Shown here: piece after piece, positions 42,400 to 51,522 of the stretch
How positions within the stretch are numbered: the stretch's first letter is position 1
Layout: each line of letters opens with the position of its first letter
Source: CANNBR01 sp964604015
GTDB lineage: Bacteria > Babelota > Babeliae > Babelales > CAIQNR01
Assembly (NCBI GenBank): GCA_964604015.1
Contig: CAZRXF010000012.1
Coordinates: 262,187-326,186, forward strand
Length of the DNA: 64,000 nt
Reading direction: 5' to 3'
Notes under the pieces: model-generated
Seen by the model: the letters and a program-made list of their open reading frames with translations, nothing else
What the model was told of the DNA's origin: nothing
Databases searched by the model: none
Program-made: the position numbers and the translations under genes

Positions 42400-43493
42400 T
42401 GAGAAGTATCAGGCTGAAAAATATAGAAAAATCGTTCAGTGGTGAGGTGATTTTAGAAAACATCAACCTTACCATCCCTGAGGGTAAATTTTTTGCATTG
42501 CTCGGTCCAAGTGGTTGTGGAAAGACAACCATTCTCCGTTTGATAGCGGGGTTTGAGACACCTGACAATGGAACGATCACGTTGGGTGACACCGATATTA
42601 CGTACGTTCCAATTAACCATCGTCGGATCAACACAGTCTTTCAGAACTATGCACTGTTTCCCCATATGAATGTCTTTGATAACGTTGCGTACAGCTTGAT
42701 GCTGAAAAAACTTGATCCTGAACTTATCAAAAGTCGGGTCTTTAAAATTCTTAAATCAGTTCGCCTTGAACATCAAATCTATAAGCCGATATCCCAACTT
42801 TCTGGCGGTCAACAACAGCGTGTTGCCTTGGCACGTGCAATTATTAACGAGCCTGAAGTTTTGCTTCTTGATGAACCTTTGGCTGCGCTTGATGTTAAAT
42901 TACGTGAACAGATGCTTATTGAGTTGATGGATCTTCAGGAAACTTTACGCACCACGTTTGTGTACATCACGCATGATCAAACAGAGGCACTGACCCTTGC
43001 CGATCAGATGGCGATTATGAATTATGACGGTCGGATTGAACAGATTGGTACACCGCGAGAAATTTATGAGTTTCCGATTTCGTCATTCGTTGCTCAGTTT
43101 GTGGGCAAGATGAACATTTTTAGAGGAACGCTTCATATTAGCCCTCAACGTCTTTCGTTTGTTGAAGAAACAAATTTAGGAGCGTTTGAAGTGGCAACAA
43201 CTGCTCGTCTGCCTTGGATGGTTGAAGGTGGTCAAGTACTGATGGGAGTGCGTCCTGAAAAGATCTGGATTGGGAAGAAGTTAGAAGAAAATTTCTCTAA
43301 TCATCTGACGGGCAAAGTTGAATCAATTGTCTATCATGGTCCTGCAACGCAGTATAATGTTCGGCTTAAAAATGGTATTCGTATCGAAGTGTTTGAACAG
43401 AACGAAGAACATTTTCCTAAAGAAAAGATCGATTACGACGATCAGGTGTACCTCCACTGGCAAAAAGAAAATGCCGTGTTGTTAGAACGCTAG
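42399..43493 (+). CDS. potA: Spermidine/putrescine ABC transporter ATPase
   Basis: A 364-residue ATPase with Walker A LGPSGCGKTT, Q-loop VFQNYALFPHM, signature LSGGQQQRVALARAI, Walker B VLLLDEPLAALD, then a C-terminal TOBE-like regulatory domain (GVRPEKIWIG; VYHGPATQYNVRLKNG). RINTVFQNYALFPHMNVFDN is characteristic of PotA. It powers polyamine import with PotBCD encoded next. The start at ATG 42399 forms a TGATG overlap with the upstream gene. Confidence 0.95.
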   Translation: MRSIRLKNIEKSFSGEVILENINLTIPEGKFFALLGPSGCGKTTILRLIAGFETPDNGTITLGDTDITYVPINHRRINTVFQNYALFPHMNVFDNVAYSLMLKKLDPELIKSRVFKILKSVRLEHQIYKPISQLSGGQQQRVALARAIINEPEVLLLDEPLAALDVKLREQMLIELMDLQETLRTTFVYITHDQTEALTLADQMAIMNYDGRIEQIGTPREIYEFPISSFVAQFVGKMNIFRGTLHISPQRLSFVEETNLGAFEVATTARLPWMVEGGQVLMGVRPEKIWIGKKLEENFSNHLTGKVESIVYHGPATQYNVRLKNGIRIEVFEQNEEHFPKEKIDYDDQVYLHWQKENAVLLER

Positions 43494-43500
43494 GTGTCTC

Positions 43501-44373
43501 ATGGCAAAAAAAGCATATGTGCAAAAAGAAAACTCGTTCTTCTGGGGGGTGGTTGCTCTTGTGTGGCAGGCGCTCTTTTTTTATCTGCCGCTTTCATTCT
43601 TGTTAACAACAAGTTTTGTTAAATATGTGCCGTCGACAGGCGCATCATACTTTTCACTCGATTATTATCTGTCACTCTTTCAGCCGGTCTATGGTTCGAT
43701 CATCATTCGCTCACTCCTTGCTGCAAGTTGCACCGTGCTGGTGACTCTTGCAATTGCCTATCCAACTGCGTACTACCTTGCCCTCAAAGTTTCAGATCGC
43801 TGGAAAACTATTTTATTTGCTTTGTTGATTTTGCCATTTTGGACGAACTTTCTGCTCCTCGTGTACTCCTGGTATTTCTTGCTTGAAAACGATGGGTTGG
43901 TTAATACGATTTTGCTTAAATGTGGGCTGATTGCAACACCACTTCATCTGATGAACACCACCGGGGCCATCTATTTTGGGATGTTTTACTGCTACCTTCC
44001 CTTCATGCTATTGCCACTCTATAGCTCTCTAGAAAAACTTGATCCGCGCTTGCTGGAAGCGTCTGCCGATCTGGGTGCAAATTATGGACAGACACTTCGA
44101 AACATTATCATTCCACTGACCGCATCAGGTATTCGAACCGGTGCGCTGCTCGTGTTTGTTCCTGCATTTGGAGAATTTGTCATTCCTGCGTTGTTGGGGG
44201 GTGATAGAACGATGTATGTCGGGTCGGTCATTACGCATTACTTTCTGACGATACGTAACGTGCCGCTTGGATCAGCGTTTACGTGTGTCAGTGCGTTGGT
44301 CCTCGTTCTTTTTGTGGGCGCAGTCATCAAGGGTGTAAAAATTCTTTTTAAAAGGGGAACGCATGGCTCGTAA
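43501..44373 (+). CDS. potB: Spermidine/putrescine ABC transporter permease PotB
   Basis: A 290-residue, six-helix permease. It has the EAA loop LLEASADLGANYGQTLRNIIIP, and FGEFVIPALLGG, typical of PotB-type permeases. It follows potA by seven bases and overlaps potC by 11 nt. Confidence 0.93.
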   Translation: MAKKAYVQKENSFFWGVVALVWQALFFYLPLSFLLTTSFVKYVPSTGASYFSLDYYLSLFQPVYGSIIIRSLLAASCTVLVTLAIAYPTAYYLALKVSDRWKTILFALLILPFWTNFLLLVYSWYFLLENDGLVNTILLKCGLIATPLHLMNTTGAIYFGMFYCYLPFMLLPLYSSLEKLDPRLLEASADLGANYGQTLRNIIIPLTASGIRTGALLVFVPAFGEFVIPALLGGDRTMYVGSVITHYFLTIRNVPLGSAFTCVSALVLVLFVGAVIKGVKILFKRGTHGS

Positions 44374-45148
44374 GCATTTTTCTTATCGTTCGTTACTCCT
44401 GCCCATGTGGGTATCAATGGCCTACCTTTTTTTATATTTGCCACTCGTTGTGCTTATTGCCTTCTCTTTTAACAAGGTTGAGTTTCCGTATCGTTGGGTT
44501 GGGTTTTCCTGGCGGTGGTATCAGGAACTTTTTTCTTCTGTAGAAATTTGGCAGGCAGCGTGGAACTCACTCGTAGTCGGAGCAAGTGCCGTCATGTTGA
44601 GTCTTGTTATTGGTCTTTTGTTTGTGATGTGGAATGCACAACGCAAGTCGGATTATTTGCTTAGTTTTTTTTATCCCAATCTCATTGTTCCTGAGATTGT
44701 GTTTACGGTGGGACTCCTTAGTTTTTTTGTTTTTTTTAACGTACCGCTGGGGCTTTTGACGTTAATCGTGGGGCATACGTTGTTAGGGCTCGGGTATACG
44801 ATTCCCATCTTGCATGCTCGTTTTGAAACGTTGGACCGCAATATCATCGAAGCATCGCTTGATTTGGGTGCGACGTATCGCCAAACCTTTTTCAAGGTTG
44901 TTTTGCCAATTTTAATGCCTGCGCTTGTTGCTTCTGGCTTACTTGTTTTTATTTTGTCCCTTGATGATTTTTTGATCGCCTTTTTCTGTGCTGGAGCATC
45001 GGCACAAACGTTGCCGCTTTTTATTTTCAGTATGATTCGCACAGGCGTTTCTCCTGTGGTTAACGCGCTTGCAACGGTGATGTTAGCGGTGAGTGGGATC
45101 TTGGTTATAGCGTTCTGTTCGTTACGAGTAAGGGCACGAGTATGGTAA
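44363..45148 (+). CDS. potC: Spermidine/putrescine ABC transporter permease PotC
   Basis: A 261-residue, six-helix permease. The EAA loop is IIEASLDLGATYRQTFFKVVLP, and LSLDDFLIAFFCAG matches the PotC signature near the C terminus. It overlaps potB and potD (7 nt), so the four proteins are translated as a unit. Confidence 0.93.
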   Translation: MARKHFSYRSLLLPMWVSMAYLFLYLPLVVLIAFSFNKVEFPYRWVGFSWRWYQELFSSVEIWQAAWNSLVVGASAVMLSLVIGLLFVMWNAQRKSDYLLSFFYPNLIVPEIVFTVGLLSFFVFFNVPLGLLTLIVGHTLLGLGYTIPILHARFETLDRNIIEASLDLGATYRQTFFKVVLPILMPALVASGLLVFILSLDDFLIAFFCAGASAQTLPLFIFSMIRTGVSPVVNALATVMLAVSGILVIAFCSLRVRARVW

Positions 45149-46215
45149 AATCGCGCTCTATTACAGGTTCCATAATCTTTATTGTTTTTTGGATTGGAGC
45201 TGTTTTTGGACTTCTGTATCTGCCTTCGCTTTTTAAGATGGTAGAAAGTAAGCGCTCGATCAATGTGTTCATGTGGTCAGGTGTGGTTGATACGAAAATG
45301 CTTACCGACTTTGAAAAAGAAACGGGAATCAAGGTCAATGTGAGTTATTTCGAGGGTAATGACGAACTGATTGTTAAAGTTCTTGCAACAAAAGGTCGCG
45401 GGTACGACATGATTGTCCCCTCTGATTGGGCAGTCGCCTTTTTTGTTAAACAAGGGCTTTTAAAAAAATTAGATAAAACTAAGTTAGATTTTTTTGATCA
45501 GATTAATCCTAAATTTTTACAGCATTGGTTCGATCCTCACAATGATTATTCAGTTCCTGCTGAGTGGTATGTGTTGGGGTTAGGTATCAATAAGAACCAT
45601 TTTCCGCATGCGTTGCCTGAAGCGAGTTTGAAAACCATTTTTGAGCCCACGGGTACGTATCGGATTGGGGTGATTAACGATGCTAAAGAGCTTGCTGGTC
45701 TTGCCGTTAAATATCGGTATGGTCAGTTGCGATCAGTACAGGAAGAAGAAACAGAAGAAATAAAAAAAGTGCTTACACATCAAAAAACGTTTGTTGAGGC
45801 GTATACCGATTTTCGTGGTGATTTTTTGCTTGAATCGGGCAACTGCTCTGTGGTCTTGGTTCCCATTTCAGCCATTTGGAAAACGGTATCACGTGATGAT
45901 TCAGTCGCTTTTGTCTTGCCTCAAGAAGGAACATTCTTGGGCCTTGAGAATTATGCAATTCTAGAAAGCTCTAAAAAAGAAGATCTGGTCTATCAGTTCA
46001 TGAACTATCTTTTCAGACTTGAAGTACAAAAGCATAACTTTCAGAATCGTATTTTCCTTTCAACGCGTAAGGATGCTGAGTTTGTTCTTGAACATCCGAT
46101 TTTGCGTGAGTGCCTTGAAAAAATAGGTACCGGCTATGGTGAGGCGCAACCGTTTGAAAATGTGCTGACTGATAATCAAGTCAATGATATCTGGATGGCG
46201 GTTAAAGGACTCTAA
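45142..46215 (+). CDS. potD: Spermidine/putrescine-binding protein PotD, membrane-anchored
   Basis: A 357-residue substrate-binding protein. N-terminal segment SIIFIVFWIGAVFGLLYLPSL is a non-cleaved-looking anchor rather than a normal signal peptide. The mature part reads INVFMWSGVVDTKMLTDFEKETGIKV-type, then YDMIVPSDWAVAFFVKQG, as in PotD, with VPAEWYVLGLGINKN near the binding cleft. It captures polyamines in the periplasm for PotABC. Last gene of the operon. Confidence 0.92.
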   Translation: MVKSRSITGSIIFIVFWIGAVFGLLYLPSLFKMVESKRSINVFMWSGVVDTKMLTDFEKETGIKVNVSYFEGNDELIVKVLATKGRGYDMIVPSDWAVAFFVKQGLLKKLDKTKLDFFDQINPKFLQHWFDPHNDYSVPAEWYVLGLGINKNHFPHALPEASLKTIFEPTGTYRIGVINDAKELAGLAVKYRYGQLRSVQEEETEEIKKVLTHQKTFVEAYTDFRGDFLLESGNCSVVLVPISAIWKTVSRDDSVAFVLPQEGTFLGLENYAILESSKKEDLVYQFMNYLFRLEVQKHNFQNRIFLSTRKDAEFVLEHPILRECLEKIGTGYGEAQPFENVLTDNQVNDIWMAVKGL

Positions 46216-46258
46216 AAGGGGCCCTTTTCAGAACCCCCCGGAGTATTACCGATTGAGG

Positions 46259-46621
46259 TTATTTTGTCTTTGCAGGAGTCATGGTGCTTGCCATGCTGTT
46301 CAAACATGATTGCATGTATTGGCCTGCTTGTTTCATTCCTGTTTGATGGCCGTTCATATGTCCAGCTGCATAGGCTTCGTGCATCATTTTCATATGTTTC
46401 GCCGCTACTTCAGGGTGCACCATGCATTGTGCGTCCATATTACGCATTGCTTGCATAGTTGGATGTTGTTCAGGCATTGCGGGTGCAGTTGTTTGAAAAT
46501 GAGCCGCTGCCATTTGAGTCATATCTGGCATAGGCATTTGTGCAGGAGTTGGCGGTGGCGTCATCATTGCGTGAGCGGCTGAGACCGCTGCTAAAACAAG
46601 CATACAGAGAACTTTTTTCAT
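46259..46621 (-). CDS. Small secreted Met/His-rich protein
   Basis: A 120-residue protein. AAAGGA lies before the ATG at 46621, which opens a signal peptide (MKKVLCMLVLAAVSAAHA). The mature part has many Met and His (PAQMPMPDMTQMAAAHF; HMKMMHEAYAAGHMNGHQ) and two Cys. Such composition is common in periplasmic copper-binding proteins, so metal binding is a reasonable inference. It converges with potD. The gap 46622-46887 holds only regulatory sequence. Confidence 0.78.
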   Translation of the reverse strand: MKKVLCMLVLAAVSAAHAMMTPPPTPAQMPMPDMTQMAAAHFQTTAPAMPEQHPTMQAMRNMDAQCMVHPEVAAKHMKMMHEAYAAGHMNGHQTGMKQAGQYMQSCLNSMASTMTPAKTK

Positions 46622-46821
46622 ACTGTTTCCTTTGTGCAGGTACTGTATCCCTTTTTCCATTCTGTTAAGTACGGAATGTTACCCCTTGCGTACCTGTGCA
46701 AGTAGTTGACTATTAGGCTATAAGTTTTTTTGATCAAAATAAATATTTTGTATTAGAAACATTTGAAATGATATTTTTGTCCCTTATTTTTTTAAAACAG
46801 GGTGGTTGAGAGGGAGAGATT

Positions 46822-46850
46822 TTGAGCAACTGACCGTTTTGGAGTAGAGT
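46822..46850 (+). promoter_or_regulatory. Promoter of metG
   Basis: TTGAGC (46822-46827), a 17-base spacer and TAGAGT (46845-46850), 37 bases before the metG ATG. Confidence 0.55.
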
Positions 46851-46887
46851 AAAGACTCACGATCAACCTTTAAACAGCGGTGCAGAT

Positions 46888-48804
46888 ATGGCAGAGAAGA
46901 ATAAGTTTTATGTGACAACCCCTATTTATTATGCAACGGCGGCTCCTCATCTAGGTACTTTATATTCAACGGTGCTGGCTGATGTTGCTGCTCGTTGGCA
47001 GAAGGTGCGCGGGAATGAGGTCTATTTTTTGACCGGTACCGATGAATTTGGCCAAAAAGTTGCTCAAGCAGCCCAAGAGGCTGGCAAGGATCCACAAACG
47101 TTTGTTGATAGTTTTATCGAAGCTTACAAAGATCTCTGGGGTAAGTATCAGATTGATTACTCACAGTTTATGCGTACGACAAACTACTTTCATGTGAGTG
47201 CCGTACAACATTGGCTCAGAAAGCTTATGGAAAAAGGGGATGTGTACAAGGGGGCGTATGAGGGGTGGTATTGTCTTCCTTGTGAAACGTACATCACTGA
47301 AAAAGATTTTGTTCCCGGTACACAAAACCCTGCCTGTTTAAGCTGCGAACGTCCTACAAAATGGGTCTCAGAGCCGACCTACTTTTTTAGACTTTCTGCT
47401 TACCAAGAAAAGCTTTTGAACTTTTACGAATCACATCCAGACTTTATTATTCCCCGCGAACGATATGCAGAAGTCATTTCGTTTGTAAAAGCGGGCTTGC
47501 AGGATGTCAGTATTTCCCGCAGCACCCTTACGTGGGGAGTGCCATTTCCTGGCGATGATGCTCACGTAACCTATGTGTGGGCTGACGCGCTCAACAACTA
47601 TATCACCGCAATTGGCTACGGGCAGGAAGAGCGCAAAGATTTCTTTAAAAAGTGGTGGCCTGCCGATATGCAAGTGATGGGCAAGGACATTCTTCGTTTC
47701 CATGCTGTGTATTGGCCAGCATTTTTAATGGCTGCCGGTTTACCTCAGCCGCACCATCTTTTGGTACATGGGTGGATTAAGGTTGGTGATTACAAAATGT
47801 CAAAATCTCGCGGCAATGCAATTGATCCGCAGGAACTTTTAAAAACGTATGGCGCTGATGCAGTGCGTTACTATCTTCTTCGTCAGCTTGCCATTACACA
47901 AGATGGGCAGTTTGGGATTGATGATCTTGAGCAGAAGATAACGTCTGATCTTGCCAATGACTTGGGCAACCTTCTTAACAGGATGGTAGTGCTTGCTGAA
48001 AAGCAAGGTGCCATGATTATTCCAGCAGGAGCATGGCAGCATGGTGAACATGAACTGCAAAAGAAGGCAACGCAGATGCTTGAAGAAGTACGGCATGAAA
48101 TGGAACGTGGCTATTTTCACGTTGCTTTAAGCGGCGCGTGGAAATTTGTTGCTGCGGTTAACAGTTATTTCCATCTGCAAGAACCATGGAAGTTAGCCAA
48201 GGTTGACCCAGCGCGTTTTGCAACAGTGCTCAGTGCAACAGCTCACAGTTTGCATACCCTTGCATACGTGTTGTGGCCAGTTATGCCACAGAAAATGGAG
48301 CAGCTTGTTGCAGCTCTGGGCTGTACGATTGATCTTGGGGGTGATAGGATAACGCAACTAAAAAATGAACCATGGAATAGGACATTTGCTATGCACAAAA
48401 CTGATCCACTTTTTCAAAAACCAGAACCGAAAACACCAGACACACAACCAGCAGTACCGGCTCCTGTTGGTAGTTCCGATGTGAGTATTGAAGACGTTAT
48501 AAAAGTCGAATTACGTGTTGGTACCGTTGAACAATGCATTGTTGTTCCTGATTCAGAAAAACTTTTAAGGCTTGAAGTTGATTTTGGTGATGTGGGTAAA
48601 CGAGTTATCTTTTCAGGAATTAGAAAGTCGTATACGCCAGAGCAATTGATAGGAAAACAAGCAGTATTTGTTTTCAACCTTAAGCCGAGAAAGATGATGG
48701 GCGAACAATCATGTGGCATGCTTTTAACAGCAGAAGATGCACAAGGAAGACTTGCATTCGTAGCTCCTGAGCGTCTCGTTCCTAATGGGAAGGTGCTGAA
48801 GTAG
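46888..48804 (+). CDS. metG: Methionyl-tRNA synthetase with C-terminal tRNA-binding domain
   Basis: A 638-residue class I synthetase. HIGH motif APHLGTLYST, zinc pair CLPCETY and CLSCERP, KMSKS motif KMSKSRGNAID. The last 110 residues (from about 530) form an EMAP/Trbp111 tRNA-binding domain (IKVELRVGTVEQCIVVPDSEK ... FNLKPRKMMGEQSCGMLL), preceded by a Pro-rich linker. It charges initiator and elongator tRNA-Met. Confidence 0.96.
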   Translation: MAEKNKFYVTTPIYYATAAPHLGTLYSTVLADVAARWQKVRGNEVYFLTGTDEFGQKVAQAAQEAGKDPQTFVDSFIEAYKDLWGKYQIDYSQFMRTTNYFHVSAVQHWLRKLMEKGDVYKGAYEGWYCLPCETYITEKDFVPGTQNPACLSCERPTKWVSEPTYFFRLSAYQEKLLNFYESHPDFIIPRERYAEVISFVKAGLQDVSISRSTLTWGVPFPGDDAHVTYVWADALNNYITAIGYGQEERKDFFKKWWPADMQVMGKDILRFHAVYWPAFLMAAGLPQPHHLLVHGWIKVGDYKMSKSRGNAIDPQELLKTYGADAVRYYLLRQLAITQDGQFGIDDLEQKITSDLANDLGNLLNRMVVLAEKQGAMIIPAGAWQHGEHELQKKATQMLEEVRHEMERGYFHVALSGAWKFVAAVNSYFHLQEPWKLAKVDPARFATVLSATAHSLHTLAYVLWPVMPQKMEQLVAALGCTIDLGGDRITQLKNEPWNRTFAMHKTDPLFQKPEPKTPDTQPAVPAPVGSSDVSIEDVIKVELRVGTVEQCIVVPDSEKLLRLEVDFGDVGKRVIFSGIRKSYTPEQLIGKQAVFVFNLKPRKMMGEQSCGMLLTAEDAQGRLAFVAPERLVPNGKVLK

Positions 48805-48825
48805 CGACAATTTGATAAAGTAGGG

Positions 48826-48856
48826 TGGTCACCCGTTCAGTAGGTAGAGGTGACCA
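48826..48856. repeat. Perfect inverted repeat between metG and the heparinase-like gene
   Basis: TGGTCACC (48826-48833) and GGTGACCA (48849-48856) form an 8-bp perfect inverted repeat without a following T-run, just before the GGAAG ribosome binding site of the next gene. Possible operator or mRNA hairpin. Confidence 0.45.
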
Positions 48857-48874
48857 TCAAGAAGGAAGAGAAAA

Positions 48875-50794
48875 ATGAAGATTGCAAAGTTCCCTCACTA
48901 TGTAAAAAAACTGTACGAGCTGGGCCCTAGGACAGCGGTGCAGGTCGTTTCAAACCGTATGCAAAACTCTTTCTTTGAGCAGTATGCGCGGTATCAAGCA
49001 GATCATAAAAAGGCTGCATATTCGTGGCCTTTCATTAGTTATAAATATGGTATTGGTGAGTTTTCCGAGTATTGGTCTGTGCTTAAAAAACGCTCTTTTA
49101 CCGCCTATGAGGGGCTCTACGCGCAGCAGCTTTCTGAGCATGAAGCGCTTACTCATCAGGCAGACTCGTTTGCAAATAACTGCTTTGACATTTTAGGGTC
49201 GCGTGATCAGTGCTTGATGGTTATGCCATGGCACAGTGATTTTCGACTTCGTTATCAACATCCTGATGCTGATTATTTGTTTGATAAGACACTTTTTTAC
49301 AAGGACATTGCAATTACAGCAGGGCTTACTGATCGCTTGGTAAAAGATATCAAAGTACCGTGGGAACTTTCTCGCTGTGCCCATTTTTTTGTTCTTGGTG
49401 CTGCCTATAAAAATAGCAAAGAGCCGGTGTATTCACGTGCTTTTCAGGATTACGTGCAAGATTGGTTAGATGAAAATCCATTTTTGCTTGGGCCTAATTG
49501 GGTGTGTCCAATGGATGTTGCTATTCGTGCTTTTAACTGGGTGTGGGCATTTCACTTTTTCAAAGACGCACAAGAACTAGATCCGATTTTCTGGGAGCGT
49601 TTTACCTGCTCTTTGTATGATCACCTGACTTATCTTGAAAATAATTGGGAGGTGTATGAAAAGACATCGAACCATTACCTTTCAAACCTTATTGGCTACT
49701 ACGCACTGACCTGGTTTTTTGGCGATCTTCAGGGGATGGCAAAGAAGGCAAGTTGGTGTCACAAAGAACTTCTACGAGAGTTTGAAAAACAGGTATTTGA
49801 TGAAGGAACCGATTATGAAGGTTCAACCAATTATCATCGTTTGGTAACTGAAATTTTTTATCATTTTTATCTTCTTTCACAGGAGCATGGTTTTTCTGTC
49901 TCAGAATCAGTGCTGCTGAAAGTGCGCAGAATGTTTTCATTCATCGATTGGTGTTCATTTGGTCACGGGCAGATCGTGAAAATTGGTGATGATGATTCAG
50001 GCAAATTGCTCTATTACGGTGTAACACAAGAATTAGTTGATGAACTAAAGGGAGAAAAGAAGGCTGATGAGCACCAGAAATTTTTCAAAGAGTTTGGTCT
50101 TGCAGTACACAAAGATGCTCATTGGCATGTAACATTGCGTCATCATGCGTATAAAAAACAACAACCGTCTGGGCACTTTCATAATGACGTAGCAAGTATC
50201 ACCGTTGCAGTTGATGGCATTCCTCTGTTTGTTGATCCAGGTTCCTATGTGTACACTCCGTCTGAGGTGTGGCGTAATCAATTTCGTTCAGTGACCGTTC
50301 ACAACACGTTCTCGATTGATGAAGTTGAGCCGGTACTCTTTAGAGAGCGTTATCTTTTCACCCTCGATCTTCCTGAAAACAAGGCAGGTTCACAGCCATG
50401 GAAAGTCACGCATGATTTATACAGTATTCCTGCTTCACGCACTGTTACCTTTGAAAATGAAAAAACACTATTGATCGAAGATGTGTGGCAAGAGGTTCCA
50501 AGTCATGCGTTCACAAGCTCCTGGAACTTTACCCTTGCTCCTGGAATAACCGCTCATAAAGATGGTTCGGTGTGGCATCTGTCTTACGAAAAACAGGCGA
50601 TTGCAACGTTCCATTGTGAAGATCTGACATTTGAACGAGTAGATGGTTGGGTTGCGCCGGGGTATGGCTACAAAGTTCCGTGTTCACGTCTTATTGCTCA
50701 GTGTCAACTTGGTATTCAACCAGTTAAAATACGAATCAAACGATTACTTGGCCGCAAAACCTTTGAGGATGGTGAGAGTTGTCGTTTCTCTTGA
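48875..50794 (+). CDS. Heparinase II/III-like polysaccharide lyase family protein
   Basis: A 639-residue protein with an alpha-helical toroid half (WVCPMDVAIRAFNWVWAF; ENNWEVYEKTSNHYLSNLIG) and a C-terminal beta-sandwich half containing SGHFHNDVASITVAVDGIPLFVDPGSYVY, which matches the heparinase II/III motif (family GH-x-H-xD). The family cleaves acidic polysaccharides by beta-elimination or is involved in extracellular polymer handling. I see no signal peptide, which is unusual for a lyase. GGAAG precedes the ATG. Its 3' end overlaps the convergent gene by 51 bases. Confidence 0.87.
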   Translation: MKIAKFPHYVKKLYELGPRTAVQVVSNRMQNSFFEQYARYQADHKKAAYSWPFISYKYGIGEFSEYWSVLKKRSFTAYEGLYAQQLSEHEALTHQADSFANNCFDILGSRDQCLMVMPWHSDFRLRYQHPDADYLFDKTLFYKDIAITAGLTDRLVKDIKVPWELSRCAHFFVLGAAYKNSKEPVYSRAFQDYVQDWLDENPFLLGPNWVCPMDVAIRAFNWVWAFHFFKDAQELDPIFWERFTCSLYDHLTYLENNWEVYEKTSNHYLSNLIGYYALTWFFGDLQGMAKKASWCHKELLREFEKQVFDEGTDYEGSTNYHRLVTEIFYHFYLLSQEHGFSVSESVLLKVRRMFSFIDWCSFGHGQIVKIGDDDSGKLLYYGVTQELVDELKGEKKADEHQKFFKEFGLAVHKDAHWHVTLRHHAYKKQQPSGHFHNDVASITVAVDGIPLFVDPGSYVYTPSEVWRNQFRSVTVHNTFSIDEVEPVLFRERYLFTLDLPENKAGSQPWKVTHDLYSIPASRTVTFENEKTLLIEDVWQEVPSHAFTSSWNFTLAPGITAHKDGSVWHLSYEKQAIATFHCEDLTFERVDGWVAPGYGYKVPCSRLIAQCQLGIQPVKIRIKRLLGRKTFEDGESCRFS

Positions 50795-51391
50795 AGCTTG
50801 TGCAAGCTCCCTAACGAATTCTGCTAGAGCGTTATTTTTAAGACATTCGTTGAGGTGTTCCTGGTGGATCGTATGCGTTCTTTCAAGTATGCCAGCAACT
50901 CCTGGCGTACCCCTATGACTTTCTGCTAGCTCAAAAAATGAGAGATTTGGTGTAGCGGGACCTTCAGAAGGAGATTTGCTGTATTGTTGTGTCGGATCAA
51001 ACCCTGCCCATATAAGTTGAGCAAAGACGCCAAAAGCAAAATGCCATTCAGCATTATGACCGGATAGAGAAACCTCTTCTTCTTCGAAAGAAAAGGTCTT
51101 TACTTCCCCCGTTTTTGGGTGTTTTGCTGTGATGTTGAAAGAAGGGATAACATGAGTGGCTGGTTCTTCATGTCGAGCAACGGCGGCTAAAAGGAGCACC
51201 TGAGCTACCGTGTTTCCGTCGTCATTAGCATTCCAGCCCAAATCCTTATCAAAATCGGGGCGGTTGGCTGCCGCAAGGATCCGATTGGCTGTAGCGATGT
51301 GTGGTAGTGGGAGAAGGGGAGAGGCTAGCGCTGGCTCTGCACAGGTTGTGAGTGCGTGCATAAAAATGAAAACGGGAAACAGGTACTTCAC
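50744..51391 (-). CDS. Secreted protein with possible ankyrin-like segment
   Basis: A 215-residue protein. The GTG start at 51391 has AAGGAG five bases upstream and gives a signal peptide (KYLFPVFIFMHALTTCAEPALA). The segment DLGWNANDDGNTVAQVLLLAAVARHEEP resembles an ankyrin unit; a Glu/Ser stretch (FSFEEEEVSLSGH) follows. The last 16 codons overlap the end of the heparinase-like gene on the other strand, which is unusual but both frames look genuine. Confidence 0.75.
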   Translation of the reverse strand: MKYLFPVFIFMHALTTCAEPALASPLLPLPHIATANRILAAANRPDFDKDLGWNANDDGNTVAQVLLLAAVARHEEPATHVIPSFNITAKHPKTGEVKTFSFEEEEVSLSGHNAEWHFAFGVFAQLIWAGFDPTQQYSKSPSEGPATPNLSFFELAESHRGTPGVAGILERTHTIHQEHLNECLKNNALAEFVRELAQASRETTTLTILKGFAAK

Positions 51392-51522
51392 AGGAACTCC
51401 TTTTTTTAAAATTTTACCGGCCAGCGTAGTTCAATCAAAAGAACGATGTGAACAAATACCGGTATCCTGCCTCAAAACTTTCTGAAGATGAGGCAGGTCA
51501 ATTACAAGGTTGAAGAGTGAAA

